DNA of 64,000 bases from Bursaphelenchus xylophilus (taxonomy: Eukaryota; Nematoda; Chromadorea; Rhabditida; Aphelenchoididae), in the NCBI GenBank assembly GCA_904066235.2, contig CAJFCV020000005.1, positions 4,955,501 to 5,019,500 of the forward strand, in the 5' to 3' direction. Position numbers and translations under genes: made by a program. Below, in pieces: positions 24,101 through 36,952 of this stretch (the stretch's first letter is position 1; each line of letters opens with the position of its first letter). Below the pieces are notes generated by a model that did not search any database, had not been told where the DNA came from, and saw only the letters and a list, made by a program, of their open reading frames with translations.

Positions 24101-25700
24101 AAGAAACGAGCCTTAATTGGGCGTTTGCCCTCGGGGCATTTAAGCGCGCCCATCACTTCTTCAAGGTCTCGACGCGTCCCCTCTCACCTCCGGGGCTATT
24201 GTAAGGGAAGAGCGGGTTTAAAACAGCGACAGAAAGCGGAAAAACGCAGCCCAGCCGTTTTTGGACGGCCGCTCCCTCTTCTGGCCTATCGGTCTCTCGC
24301 CTCGCCCTTTTCTTCGAGCTACAACAACATGCACACAAAAAGAATGGAATCACCAAAAATGGGAAAAAGAACGCGATCAGAACAACGCGTCTGACTAAAA
24401 ATAGTCCACGCGATTGTTGGTCGTAATAACGTGCTCGGACGTCGTATGTTTGGACAGTGATAAAAATAGAAAAATCAGTGCGGGCAGGGACTGAACAGGT
24501 CGAGTTACGCATACAATCCCCGCTCAAAGGAACCGGCCCGACCCGCAACCACTCCAGGCCAGAGGACGGGGAACCTCTCAAAAAACAAATCCCACAACAT
24601 GATTATATAAAAGTTGATAAAAAAAGACCCAAACTCCGGGACCGGCCTCCAGAAACTCCTTCCAGATGATTGTGTCCTGCCAGGAGAGAGAATTGATTGA
24701 GAAAAGGACGCGTGATCACGTCAAATGGACCACCTTCGCCTCTCGTCTCTCGAAGAAAAGGGAACGGCCCGATGACCTTAGCGGGAAAACAGAAACCTAC
24801 AACACCCCGAAAAAACAGAACTAACAACCCCCGGAACACGTAAACAGCGCGGAATGGCGGGTCAGGAATTCGTGATTAAAGAAACATCAATTTGCGAGGG
24901 ACCAACAGGAATTCGGCCAGTGTAAATCACAGTGACCAGAACGTTGGGGACAGGGGGACTGCGGTCGAGGATCCGGTGACCAAAAACAGAAAAGTGAAAG
25001 TAATGTTGTTGATAGTAAAAGTGGAATAAGGGGAAGGATGAGCGCGACGGACACGCCCAGCCATCGCCAATGTCCCCTAGGAAAGGGAAGGTAACCCCGC
25101 AAAACAGCTGCTTTCACTTTTTAATGGGCGCATTGCGCAATTCGGCGTGGAGCTGTCGACGTTACGATGAGTGGAGGAAGGGGAAAGGGACGGTGATGGA
25201 GCCGGGTGTGTCAGCGGGCGGCGAGGGACCCTCCAAAACACGTTTTCCTCGAACATGAGCGGCTTTTCAAAAGAAGGATAAAGGACTACCTGAGCATCAG
25301 AATCCAGTTTCCGCCCTCATCAGACGGATGAATCGCTGTTGCGCAACAAAAAGCGAAAACTGTACGATTAGGGATTCGCTTCAGCCCCATCGAATTATTT
25401 TTGGAATGAAAAGCGAAAGTGATTGAAAAAAAGTAACATAGTAATGTAAAGAAGGAGCTTGGAAATAATAAAAAAAGAGCTCGTACCTAACGCAATCAAG
25501 TTCCCCTCTCACGGACGCCATATGATCGTACTAGTGGGCCGCCGAGAAAACGGCTGGGACACGTGCCGTCAAACACAGCAAGAACATAATAAGGTAGGGT
25601 CCGTCTGGCCAGCTGCCCCACGGCCAAGCGAAGACAGTTGGCCGCTCCGGAGATCGCTCGGCCGTCCATGACGCGCCTGATCCAGGGGGCTATAGCTGAT
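18132..25700. other. GC-rich gene-free block upstream of BCL11
   Basis: About 7.5 kb with visibly higher GC and CpG content than the flanks. Many overlapping open readings up to about 200 codons occur on both strands, as expected in GC-rich DNA where stops are rarer. None shows a recognisable domain, consistent splice sites or a preferred frame. Short CA runs (near 19571 and 19703) and repeated CGTTCC/GATCGTTC words are present. Its position directly 5' of the BCL11 ATG suggests promoter and regulatory DNA or untranslated 5' exons, which is inference. Confidence 0.5.
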
Positions 25701-27310
25701 CAGGATCAGGCCACAAATAGAAACACAAACTTGTAAGAGGAGTTGGCAGGGGCAGCAACACTTGTCTTTGAGATCTACTGTGTTCCATGGAATTACGAAA
25801 TGTTTTAAACGTACTGGCTATTTTGTTTATTATACTAGAGGTGATCACTAATTGATCCATTATTTCAAAATCACTTCTAGACCTCTTCTTTGACCTTAGG
25901 CGACGAAATGCGGAAGAGTTCGCTAACCTGATGTCGTAAACAAGAGTGCAGACTTGCACAGTAAACAAAGGGTCGTCGGACGAAGGTCATTAGACGACTC
26001 GTTGATGAAAATGTCATCCAAAGTCAGGTTTGTTGCAAAGGATTGCCTAGAAATGATGACTTAACAAGAAATTTAGAATTCCTTGACGGACCAAGACTTT
26101 GTTCTGGCTCCGCCGATTGTCCGAACCCTTTTTGGGATCCCCTGAACGACCTTGGTGATTCTTTTTTCCTCTGTTTCTCTTTCAAAGCCCCCAAGTCTCA
26201 GTTGTTACGCAACCCCGACTTTCACTTGCAGCGAACAGAAAGGTGGTTTTTTTTCAAACGAAAGTGAAACTGGTCGTAATGTCCTTTCGGATGTCGTTGG
26301 AGCCATTTTCTCGCGCAAAAACTATCCAAAGACTGCAAGGAATGATGATGTTGGATCACCGGGCGACGTCCAGCCAACGAAAGCGAAAGTCGAACCAGTT
26401 CCTCTGATTACTACACCTTTTTGAGATGACGTCCAGCTGGCTGAACTCGTCGATGGAAGCCTCCAATGTCACATGTCCTGCGAGCAAACAAAAGAAAAGA
26501 AACAAAACCCCTGTGGCGCTTATCGTGGGCTTGTCTCTTGCGGCTCTTATCAGACAAAAAGAGAAATTGGAGTCGCCAAACAATGGACACAACTCGAGAG
26601 TATCAAAAAAGTCTTCGATTCGGTTTTATGGGATTGTCTGGATGGTTTGGAACAGACAGAAAACATTAGACTTGGGATTGGTGTCAAGGGATGGCCAGTT
26701 GATAAGTTGTTTTCTAATTGCCCCAACAGCAAAATAAGGTCGTTTTATGACTTCGCTTGTCCTCTTATACCCGCATTCGTCCACATTCTTTGTCTGGATG
26801 TCCTAAAAGATCACTCGGAACCTATGCCAATACATGATCCGTCAAATGCCAACACTTTTGAAACAAGCCGTGGTCAGAAGAAGCGGCTTTCTGATCTCCA
26901 GCTGTTGATAAGCGGCATATGTCCGGAGGGGAAGGAACACACCTGCTCGAGAAAAAACGAAAAGAGAATAAGATGATAGCAAAAAGCAACGGAAATGACA
27001 AGAACAACTAATTTAGTACGAATTAAATTGCAGTCGGATGGCATCCAACCAGTAATCAAGTCAGATGTTCTGTTTATGTGCCTATTACACTACGGGTTAT
27101 TAATAAGAACATGTAATATTACTGTGTACTTTTAGGAAAAGGTCGAAGTTTAGTTCACACCTTGCAGACGGCGCTGAGAGAACACGCGAAAAGCGGAAAG
27201 CGGGCACAGAGAAAAACAATTTGAAACCATATACTCGATCGTTCTGCAAAACGTGAGGAGTCTTGGAAAATGTAGTTATACAGCTGTCTAACGTATATGA
27301 GTAGTTACAA

Positions 27311-27366
27311 TTTCCCTAATCCTTGGTACTATTATTAGGCAACCTACGAAACGTCCATTTCCCCAC
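27311..27366 (+). repeat. Dispersed repeat, copy 2
   Basis: Same element as at 10088-10143 (TTTCCCTAATC, TTGGTACTATTA, AACGTCCATTT). A weaker third copy may lie near 43465-43500, where AGTAAAAATCAACCTTAAAA recalls the middle of copy 1. Confidence 0.6.
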
Positions 27367-29727
27367 ATCCCCTCCGCCGGGCATAAACTCACTCTTCATC
27401 CTGTAGTCAAAAAAATGAGGCTGGTCAAGAGAAAAAAGGTTGGACGCCCAGATTAGAACCAGAATACTACGAAAAACGGAATAAATAAGAGGACAGCACT
27501 TTTTTGGCCACTAATTTGGACCGTGAAGTGTATCGTGGCCAAAGAAGTAAAGGGCCGGACACTTAATTACCCTATTTGTAAAGAAAATCAGTCATATATT
27601 GCGTGTGCTTCTGTATTTTATTTGTGTTTAATATATTGCTAAACACATGCCTAACTTATAAACGTTAAGAGATGCGCTCTCCTTTCCCGCACTCACATTC
27701 CTTTGTCATCCGGCAATTCCCACTAGCCAAGTTAATGCTAAATGCTTGCTTTTGTTATGATAATCTATTAATGACTCATTCCTACTCGCTAAACCGGACA
27801 TTGCACTTAGAATTACCAAATACCCAGTCCCTTTATTCGGCTAATCAAAGAAAGAAACGAGCTCCTGAAGACAAAGAACCCAGCCGGACACCTGCCATTG
27901 ATGGAAAGTGCTGATGAATGAAGTCGAAATGACCCAAACTCTTTGACGAAAGACCTTCAATTCTCACTACTGAGACTGTTTTTACAAAACAAAGTAACCG
28001 GTCGACGGCCTTTTCTTCCCGATTCGCCGTCCATCGTTCCGGGACCCTGCGAAGGCTGATTGCGCACTCAGGTCACGGGCCTCACTAGTTACTTTTTTGG
28101 TGGCTGTAAATAAAAAAATACCTCTGGAGGGGGTTCAGGAAGGTCTTCCGATAAGAAGGACCAAAGGTTGATTACAGATCTTTTTTGCGGAAAGATTGGG
28201 AATAACACAGAGAGAAGGAACTAAAGGTTAATTCAGAACGAACTACTCTAATAATAGAGTCAAAAACACTAATACAAATGTATGCAGATTTAAGAAACGA
28301 AAGGCAAAAGGAGCAAAGAATCCTTTCGTTATCTCCGCGCAATTCCACAACCGAAATAAAGCAATGTTAACCCCTCTCCCAGCGGTCCTGACCACGTCAA
28401 AAGACCCAAGAAAACATCTGACAATAAACAAAAAGGGACCAGCCAGCTGCAAATCAAAACGCATAAAAAACCGGGGCAATGACCGCTTAAGGCTGTGAAA
28501 TTAAGGTTATCCCGCGTGAAAACCGGGAGTGACCAGCCGCGAAGACTGGTCGGAAACTCCCGACATTACGCAACTCTCCGCCAAGATCTCAAGGAATTCA
28601 AGGTCGACGGATGCCGAGGAGGAGGATAGGGGTCATTTCGAAGGCTTCTAAAACAATAAATGCTGACAACAGATCGTTTTTCCCTTTTGAAAGGAATTTT
28701 ATAAAACGCAATAAAGGAAGATTGCATAAGAATTGCTTAACTCGATTTAAAGACCGGCTCTAATATCCTCATTTATAAAGTTCCATAAGCCTGTGGATTC
28801 GTGCCAAGAAACTTGCAATTTGGCGGCCGAAACAAACGTTTTTTCGGCCGACAATTAAATGCTCTGCACTGTCTCGGTCTAGACAAAAAATATATACGAA
28901 AAAGAAAAAAACAGTGGACGCTGCCAATGCATGCCCTCAGTCCAAGTCCGAAAGGCCGAAGAGGAATGAAAAAACGAAAAATAAAAGTCCAAGAGAAGTT
29001 GTACATGTCTGACCAAACGGAAGAAAAAATGGCCACAACTTGGGCAAAAAAGTAAAGTCGACTTTTTGGCTGCGTTGATGGCCACTAGTACGAGTAAAAT
29101 GCGCAATTTTTGAGATCAAGAATAAAGATCATTCAAACAGCTATGCTGTTTTGGATTCATTAGTATAATGCATGTTGTAATCCACAAGAGACGACCTTCA
29201 CATATCCTTGCAATCTACGAGAGTAGTGCTTGATTTTTACATCTTTAGATTTACATTTTTCAGCGTTTTTGTTTTTACTTAAGATTTGCTTTAGCCTATT
29301 TTTAGTCGAATTGAGATCAAGTAAACCAGTAAATGTTGAATGTAATACTGCCATTTACTCCTTGCATATAACCCATTAATATTTGATACATTTTGGAATG
29401 TAATTCCCTGCTTCTTTTTTTTTGTTTATTCAAGTCGTATAGTAATCGTCTGGCCGAGAAGAGTGCAATGGGCGGAGAGAGAGAGGGTGGACACTCAAAA
29501 AGAGAATATAATACATACATGTATATACACATAAAAATAGACTCGGGGACTACACTTTTTTCTTCTTTTTCTCTCACCCGAAACACAGCTATACAAAAAT
29601 AAAAAAATGCCGAAAAAAGAACGTGTTTTATTATTAGAAGGGCAAAAAGTATTAGTATTCCAAAGTTACTTTACGTTTATTGAAAGTAAATGCAAATAGA
29701 AAGTAATTATATAACCTGCCGATTAAT

Positions 29728-29771
29728 TGTGTAAACTTTCATTTACAAATGTGTAAAGTCTGCGTTTACAA
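29728..29771. repeat. Tandem 22-nt repeat with forkhead-like words
   Basis: Two adjacent 22-nt units, each starting TGTGTAAA and ending TTTACAA, so each is itself an imperfect inverted repeat. GTAAAC and TTTAC words resemble forkhead sites. A related TTTACGTTTATTGAAAGTAAA patch lies just upstream near 29670. Confidence 0.5.
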
Positions 29772-32423
29772 TGCGTACAAATTATAGCAGGACTAAAATG
29801 AGTGAGTACAATTTTTAAAAAATTAAAAACGACACAATTTGTGGTTACTCCGTTGTGTTTGTAAACAGATAAAAAATAAATCTGCATATTCTAACCGTTT
29901 TGATCTTATACACAATATTTGCCAATGGGTAACAACGACACTTCAAAGCACTGGGGAATTTCTAATAGCTCGACGAAGTCCGACCCCTAGAAGGAAATAA
30001 ATTGTAGTCTAGATGCTTCAAGGAAGCGCCCACAACTGCGGGTAACCATTAGAGAGGAAAAAATTGCGAGCACAACGTTTCTGGCAGTTTGCAACATTTC
30101 CGGGCAGGAAGTTGAGCACATATCTTCAAAATGTGACATCTAAATGAAAAATTGGTGCCGGGAAATTATAAAGAGGCTCCTGCGAATACCGTGAAAGAAA
30201 ATACAGAAGAAATTGATGACGGGAATCGTTTGTTACTCAACAAGTACGCCTTCTTGTTCAAATCCGGAGATGCCAAATGGAACATAAAGGGAAATGAAGG
30301 CGAGAGCAAACGAATAAGAACCTTGAACATATATTATGCTCTTGAAGTCATTATGTCACACGAACTGATCTTAAGCTGCAACAATGCTTGACCCATCAAA
30401 AACCTGCCCGCAAATGTTGCGCCCGCCCACATCTTGTAGTCCGCAAACGTTTCACTGCATTTTTTTATAAAATGATGAGATTCTTTTAGTCGTTTCCAAA
30501 TAAGCCATAAATGTGATAAGAGATACACAAATGTATTTTCTAAACGAACTTTCGCTTGTGTCAAACGTTGAATGGAGAACTTAAACCTGTACTAATGATG
30601 AAACTCTTTATTAGTCGAAATAAATAGAACTCGGCTCAATTAGGCCGGTAAAGGCAATACAGTTTATTAATGGCACGATTATTGCAGCAACATTACGGTT
30701 TGAGTAGTTGGCACAAGGACGATGAATAAAATTCTGGGCATTCGAAGTCTCCTGCAGTGCAATGTGGTAAACCTTTATGTAATACAATTCAGTTAATCAG
30801 AATGTGTCTGCAGTGACAACCCTCGGCTTTATGCAACAGGAAAAAATTCAGTTTGATTTCCTTGAATCTTTCGATTATTTGACTGTTTTTTTTAATTAGA
30901 AGAGGTTTTTTAAAACAAGCAGTGGATTAATTAAAATCAATTAGCCAACTAACAATAATCTTCGCTGGGCGTAACATAAGGAGTAGTCTCTCCACTTCTT
31001 GGTTAGAGCCTAAAATATGCATCCAAAAGAATTTGTGGATGACATGATCAGATAACAGCTTATCAATGCTCCCGTTGTCCGTGAAGTACATACGTTGGCT
31101 GACTCAAGGGATAAGCCGCAAACGTTATACGTGAAATCCGTGGGTTTAATTTTCTGGTCAGAATTCCTCGAGGCAATGTAAAAAGCGTTTATTTTCTTAA
31201 ACAAACAATTTTGATGGGCATCCACATCTTCATAATTACGAATTTTGAACTTCCTATTTTTTTAAAAACAAACCCAAAGGATTTTTAGATTACAAGTAAT
31301 AAGGATCCCTTATCATCGGGTCATAAGTTCGTCAAAAGATGGGTTTGGAGCTGTCAACGGGATGGGGGAAGGGGCTTGAGGTAAGAGGGGGGAGAAGATG
31401 GAAGAAGAGGCGAGATGTCAGAGTGATCCGGGCCCATGCCCAGCCCGGCCCTCCTGTCTTCGAGTCGCGGCCCTTGAAAGCCGGAATCAGGACATTCTCG
31501 GCCGTTTTTTTGCTTTTTTTAAAATCATTGCTTGGAGTGCATATTTGCATTTGTTTACAAATTTCATTGGACCACGCCGCGGCGTTGTCCCCGTTTCAGG
31601 AGACGGTTTTGGTTTAGGCCCGTTTTTTGATGCTTAGATGCTTCAACAAGAAGTTCGAAATGAGCCCAGCAGGATGGTTGAGGGAAAAGATGGATAAGAG
31701 CCGAGGTGATGATGGCCCGCCTATCAATTATGGATTGCGACAGAAATCCATCTATCAAATCTCGGAACTATTTTTTATTTGGGGGCGACATTAATAATAA
31801 TGTTATTAGATGCTAGCACGTTGACTAACCTCTTAATCTTTAATTCCAGTATTAAAATTTTTTGCCAAAAGTGTAATAATTACTTTCTATTTAGCTTTTT
31901 GACATTACACACATCATTCAATGCCCTGCCGATACTTTCTTAATGTACCTACATTTGATTTCGTGAAGCGTAAATCCGATGATCAACACCGTTTTTCCTC
32001 CCACTCTCAGGCAGTCCCGCCTTTTTTCGGTAGACTCCGGAACCGGCGCTGGCTTCGGAAGTGACCCGGTGCATAAAAAAACTCAATTTTTGAATTTTAC
32101 GCGGTTTTTCCCACCTCGGTCTAAATCATGGAAGCGTGTCTTGAGTTGTTTTAAATTTTGTTCTCGAGTTATTTAAATGAGGCATTGTGCCTTTCCGACC
32201 CGCTGCCGCACTTACTTCTTCCAGAAAAGTTAACCCGGCAATTAGTTGGCTTTGACTTTTTTGGCGCCAAAGGCAAGGGATCAAAAGTTTTCATATTGTT
32301 CTCGGCCGCACTTGATATGTTGTTGATGGGCTGCTCTTCATCGCGTACTTTCAGAGACGCCCTGGATTTGAAGACAAGGCCACCCAGAACACCGGCTTTG
32401 CAAATCCTCCTCCAAACGGGGCG

Positions 32424-35380
32424 ATGAGGCGGACGGATTGGTCTCAGTTCCTGCTGGTCTTAATCATGCTTCTAGTGGCTCCGGAATCCGCTCAACGTGC
32501 CACTGAAGCCCCTGCCGAAATCTCTCACAAACATCGTTCGAAAGGTTTGCTCAAAGTTTGCAACTTTTCTTTTTTTGAACTTCTTGCTTCGAACGTTTGT
32601 GTTCTCATCTCACTTCCTTCCTCTTCCTCATTTCTCAGCACTCACGTGATCTCGGACATTTCGCAAGTCTGGTTGACGTAGCGGTTGACCGTTGGATAAT
32701 GTGCGCAACTTTTGGCACTTTGTCGATTTCAGTCTTATCAATCTTGTAACGTGGCCAATTTAAATTAAAAGTCAGAGATTGGTCAGCGGGATGTCACTCA
32801 GCTCAACGACAGATCCAGGGCCCTTTTTTAAATACGAGGAGAAACGAAAAGTTTGGGGAATGCCTCAGGCTTTTCACCAGATTTACATAATCTTTATGTC
32901 ATTGCGGTCTTGCGAAACGTTTTTTCCGGTAGAGCAAAGTCGAGGATTTCAGCCAAGCTTGGTATGATGACATTAAAAAGGGTTCAAGTGCATTGGAAAC
33001 GGCTGTAAGGGATCTGGGGATCATAAGTATCCGATTTCATTCTCCCTCCTAGACATATGTTTAGATGATGTTTCTGCTCATCAAAGTCATAAACTTTACA
33101 GAATGTGACAAGTGTGATCTTCGTTCTTCGTATTGTAAAACATGGGATGATGGGAATTACACTTGTGAATGCAGAAACGGATTCACGAGGAACGTAATCA
33201 CGGGGAAATGTGTCATTCAAGGAGATGTTGACGAGGAACTTAAATTGTACACAGAAAGTGGAGACCAATGCATTTTGGGACAGGCAGAAAAACACGCCAC
33301 TCGGTACGAAGCTGACATCAAATGCAATGAATACAATTTTAGAATACTCACGGGAATTCTGCAAAGGTACGACCGAAATCTGGTCCCCAAAATCTCCGGA
33401 GTGGATGTTGACGTGGAACTGTTGATCCAGAAAGTAACAGAGATAAATGAAATCACGTCATCTTCAAAGATGGATATCCTTTTCTCACAGATATGGCATG
33501 ACCCTGGTCTTTCATTCGAACATGAAGAAGGAGCCCAATGTGTGGCCAATCTCTCGTTATCCCATCGAATGGTCGAGAGTATCTGGCTTCCCAATGTGTG
33601 TTTGGTGAACTCCAAAGCAGCCGGAGTCCATTCCTCACCTACTCCTAACATATTCTTGGCCATTTTGCCCAACGGAACAATCTGGATGAATTACCGAATT
33701 GTTGTTGAATCTCCCTGCACCTTCGAATTCACTACTTTCCCGGTAAGAACACTAGTATTTGTCTTACTTGATATTGTCATGACGAGCTAGGTTTTGTTAT
33801 GACAATAGCCTGACGATTCTGAATTTCTCCCATTCATCCCGAAGATGTCTATAGATGTGACAATAATTAATAATTAATTAATGGAAGAACTCGGCGAAAA
33901 ATACATTCAGGGGACTTTCTGCATGACCTGCAGATGATATCCCGCAATTGTCATTCCATGTTTATAACAGTGTATTATTGAAATGAAAGAAGACTATCAA
34001 AGATTTGCACGTTTTTCTTCCAGATGGACCAAGTCGAATGCACTACTGTCTTCGAGAGTTACTCTTTCAATGTTGGGAAAGTGCGACTATTCTGGAAACG
34101 ACAAGGAGTACCCGTTGAGATCATCGGTGACATTAATCTACCCGACTTTATGATGACTCACTTTGTCCATGAGAAGGCCACATTCCATTATCCAGCTGGT
34201 GTTTGGGATCAAGTAAGTTGGGGTGCAGTCAGTTGGTTCTTCACAAATATTATTCTTGGCCATGTAATCAATCAAATTCCCGTCCGTCAATCACCTCCGA
34301 AATTCGAAATGACAAGCGCGAAAGATTTCCGATTATTTGGCATGTGCCGGCGATTTTAAAAATCTTTTTTTTCGAAATTTCAAAGTCATAATTGTAAAGG
34401 TAAATGGTGCTCAAAGAAATACAGAATGAATGATTTCAGTTGAGTATTAAAATCTTCTTCCGGCGTTCCTTTGGTTTCTACATTCTTCAAATCTACATGC
34501 CCACATATTGTATGGTTTTCATTTCATTTATCTCTTTCTGGCTGGACCGCCGGTCCCTGCCTGCACGGGTCACTTTGGGCGTATCATCTCTGATGGCCCT
34601 CACTTTGCAATACAGTAATATTGCTCGATCTCTCCCTAAGGTAAGTACTTTTTTAATCTCACATTTTTGATGATTCTTTGTCTAATCCTTCTTCTTTTAG
34701 GTCAGCTATGTAAAGGCCGTTGACGTTTTCTCCTTTGGTTGTTTGGCTTTTATTTTCTTGACTGTTGTTGAATTGGCTGTTGTTGGATCGTTGGAAAAAC
34801 GCAACTTCAAAAGAGATCTCTCTCAACCGGTTGAATATTTTGAAACGGGTATTGTATCGAATAAAGATTTGGCACGGCGAGCGTTCCAAAAAGCTATCGG
34901 GGAACGACAGAGCAATCCAGTAAGTTATCTTATTCATCTACATAAAAGGCAGTTCATCAAAAAAAACCATCACCTCATTATAGAGATATCGTGTCCGCCG
35001 AGTTGATAGTAATGCCGGTGCTTCCACAGAATGGAAGAAGAGCACTTGGGCCAACCTCGAGGATGCTACCTTTGTGGAATGCCCTCAAACGGATACTACT
35101 GGTGACATTCCCGCACCTAATTCACCCTCAGCTCGATCACTTCCGGCCTCCCGAACTGGAACCAGAGGCGGATCTTTCTGGAAAAAGTCATTCCGAAGAA
35201 AAGGTGCCGTCAAGGCTATCACACCAAAGCTATTCGACAAATGGACCGGGGAAGACTTGGATAGGTTGGCATTATTACTGTAAACCGCATTTCTTTAGAT
35301 TCTGCCAGAAACTGTTCCCAATCACATTCGCCGTTTGCAACCTCATCTACTGGTTATACCTCTCCGCCAAATCTCGATAA
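32424..35380 (+). CDS. EGF-bearing anion-type Cys-loop receptor channel
   Basis: A pentameric ligand-gated ion channel subunit of 577 residues. Exons are 32424-32544, 33102-33742, 34024-34212, 34440-34640, 34701-34919, 34984-35264 and 35299-35380. Residues 1-24 form a signal peptide. Residues 41-77 hold six cysteines in an EGF-like pattern (C-x2-C-x6-C-x9-C-x-C-x12-C). The ligand-binding domain follows, with the signature Cys-loop (C-x13-C) spanning the exon 2/3 junction near residues 245-259. TM1-TM3 follow. The TM2 entry [16 protein letters not shown] has the PAR motif typical of chloride-selective channels. A basic intracellular loop leads to TM4 ([16 protein letters not shown]) at the C-terminus. 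The ligand cannot be told. An EGF module in front of this domain is unusual. Confidence 0.85.
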
Positions 35381-35627
35381 CACAAATTGTTAAAATGTAA
35401 ATTATAAAATAAAATCGTTTCGGTCCCTCAATTACAAACGCTGCGTTATTTATGGCTCGTTGCGAGTTTCCGCAGTAAAACTTTGCGATTGCGTCCCGCC
35501 ACGAAAACAAACAACGGCGGATCTTCGGAATTATTTTTCTGTTTTTCGGCAAAAGATTTCATTCATTTTTGGACTCACTGTCAAAAAATCTTTGTTTATT
35601 GATCGTGTTGATATTAAGAGACTGAGG
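35381..35627 (+). terminator. Short gap with poly(A) signal, channel to pinin
   Basis: Only 247 nt separate the channel stop from the pinin ATG on the same strand. An AATAAA-type signal (AAAATAAAATCG near 35407) follows the channel stop. The spacing would allow co-transcription. Confidence 0.45.
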
Positions 35628-36952
35628 ATGACGGAGGTCGAATCAACCCAACTGGAGAAGGCGTTGGGAGAATTAAAGGAAATCAATGAAAACATCGCTG
35701 CTTTGAGTGGGCGTTCTATTGAGAAGTAAGTACCAACCGGCTTAAATAAGTATCTTTTTCATTTTAGACCGGCAAGAAGACCTATTACAATCAGCGATGG
35801 TGATAGAGAACCGGAGTCAAGGTAACATATGTTTACATAATTTAAACCGAATTTTAGAAAACGCCTGCTAGTCAAAGCCCCGGAAGGTGGAGAGAGGTAA
35901 GAGATGGTCCTATTTCCCTTGTCTTTCCTTTGAACTGTTTGTTTTAACAATAAGAACGTTAAATTTTGTTTTAGTGCCAAGCGGAAGGTGATAGTTTACA
36001 GCGAGCCAGAGCCAAAGTAAGTTCAATAATGTATCTATTACCATCCGTGTTAAGAGAAAAACGTAGTGGGCACGAGGATAATGGGCAACGACGTTTCATT
36101 CCCATCAGTGGTCCAGCTCCCGTTATCCCAAGAAGATCTCTACAATCCAGTGTGGTACTTCCAATTGAGACAAAGTCACGAGAAGAAACACTCAGCAAAT
36201 TGAAACAATGCGAAAAGGCGGAAGACAGCAAAAGGTACTGTGATTACTCACTATTACTCAAAAATATTAATTTAGGAATCGTCGTTTGTTTGGGAATCTT
36301 CTGATGGGAACGTTGGACAAATTTCAAAAGGAGGAGAAGAACGTTGCTCCGAAGGTTGATGCACAGGTAAGCCCTTGTTTTTGTGTGTATAGTGTTTTTT
36401 AGGTACAAAAGCAACGAGAAGTGGAGAAGCGATTGGAACAAAGTAAGAAAGAAGAAAAGGAAAAGGTGTTTAAACAGAAGGGTGATCTCATTGCCAAGAA
36501 GAGGGAGAAAGAGGCCGAAATTAATAAACTTAAGAAGAAATCAGCAATCCAGAAAAATGTAAGTCCATTCTGAATAAAATTATACGTTTCATTTTAGTTG
36601 GAAGAGAAGGAAACTCATTTCGGACGTCTGAAGTTATTCATCCAGACCCAAACAAAACCTCCGATCTTCTATTTGCCTGCCAAGCATACGTTGAGATCTT
36701 TAGAATTGCTAAAGGAATCATCAAAGAACATGGACAGTAAGTCTATTTTCTTTATGGTGTACCTAAATGTTTGCCCCTTCGAAAGACGCTAAACTATTTT
36801 TTTCAGCTCTGATCGAGAAATGCCAACAAGTTGCGGAACGGGAATTGAGGGAAGTTGAGGACGAGGGTGAGGGGGAGGATATTATTAATCGTCAAGTAGC
36901 AAGTAAAGTTACTCTTGCACAAAACGGGGATACTGGGGAGGTAATTGATTAA
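35628..36952 (+). CDS. pnn: Pinin (exon-junction-complex and splicing protein)
   Basis: Pinin is a nuclear-speckle protein that joins the exon-junction/ASAP-type complexes and affects splicing. Nine exons (35628-35725, 35768-35821, 35858-35896, 35975-36016, 36055-36234, 36276-36366, 36403-36558, 36598-36736, 36807-36952) give 314 residues. The family core is plain: RNRRLFGNLLMGTLDKF, a highly charged coiled coil (KQREVEKRLEQSKKEEKEK), then FIQTQTKPPIFYLPAKH and an acidic tail. The N-terminus starts with a heptad-like helix (TQLEKALGELKEINENI). Several exons are micro-exons of 39-54 nt. The protein lacks the long Ser/Arg-rich tail of vertebrate pinin. One acceptor (36054, TTAAG) is weak. Confidence 0.85.

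Larger units (their letters stand above)
25701..32423. other. AT-richer gene-free stretch
   Basis: No supportable gene. A plus-strand open reading of 167 codons at 26473-26976 has no recognised domain and no supporting splice structure. The stretch contains the second copy of a dispersed repeat (27311-27366), a short hairpin at 29135-29151 (AAACAGC/GCTGTTT) and a tandem 22-nt repeat at 29728. It probably includes upstream control DNA of the Cys-loop channel gene. Confidence 0.45.

Noticed and set aside
26473..26976. Plus-strand ORF of 167 codons
   Set aside because: No recognised domain, overlapping ORFs in other frames, and no splice context.
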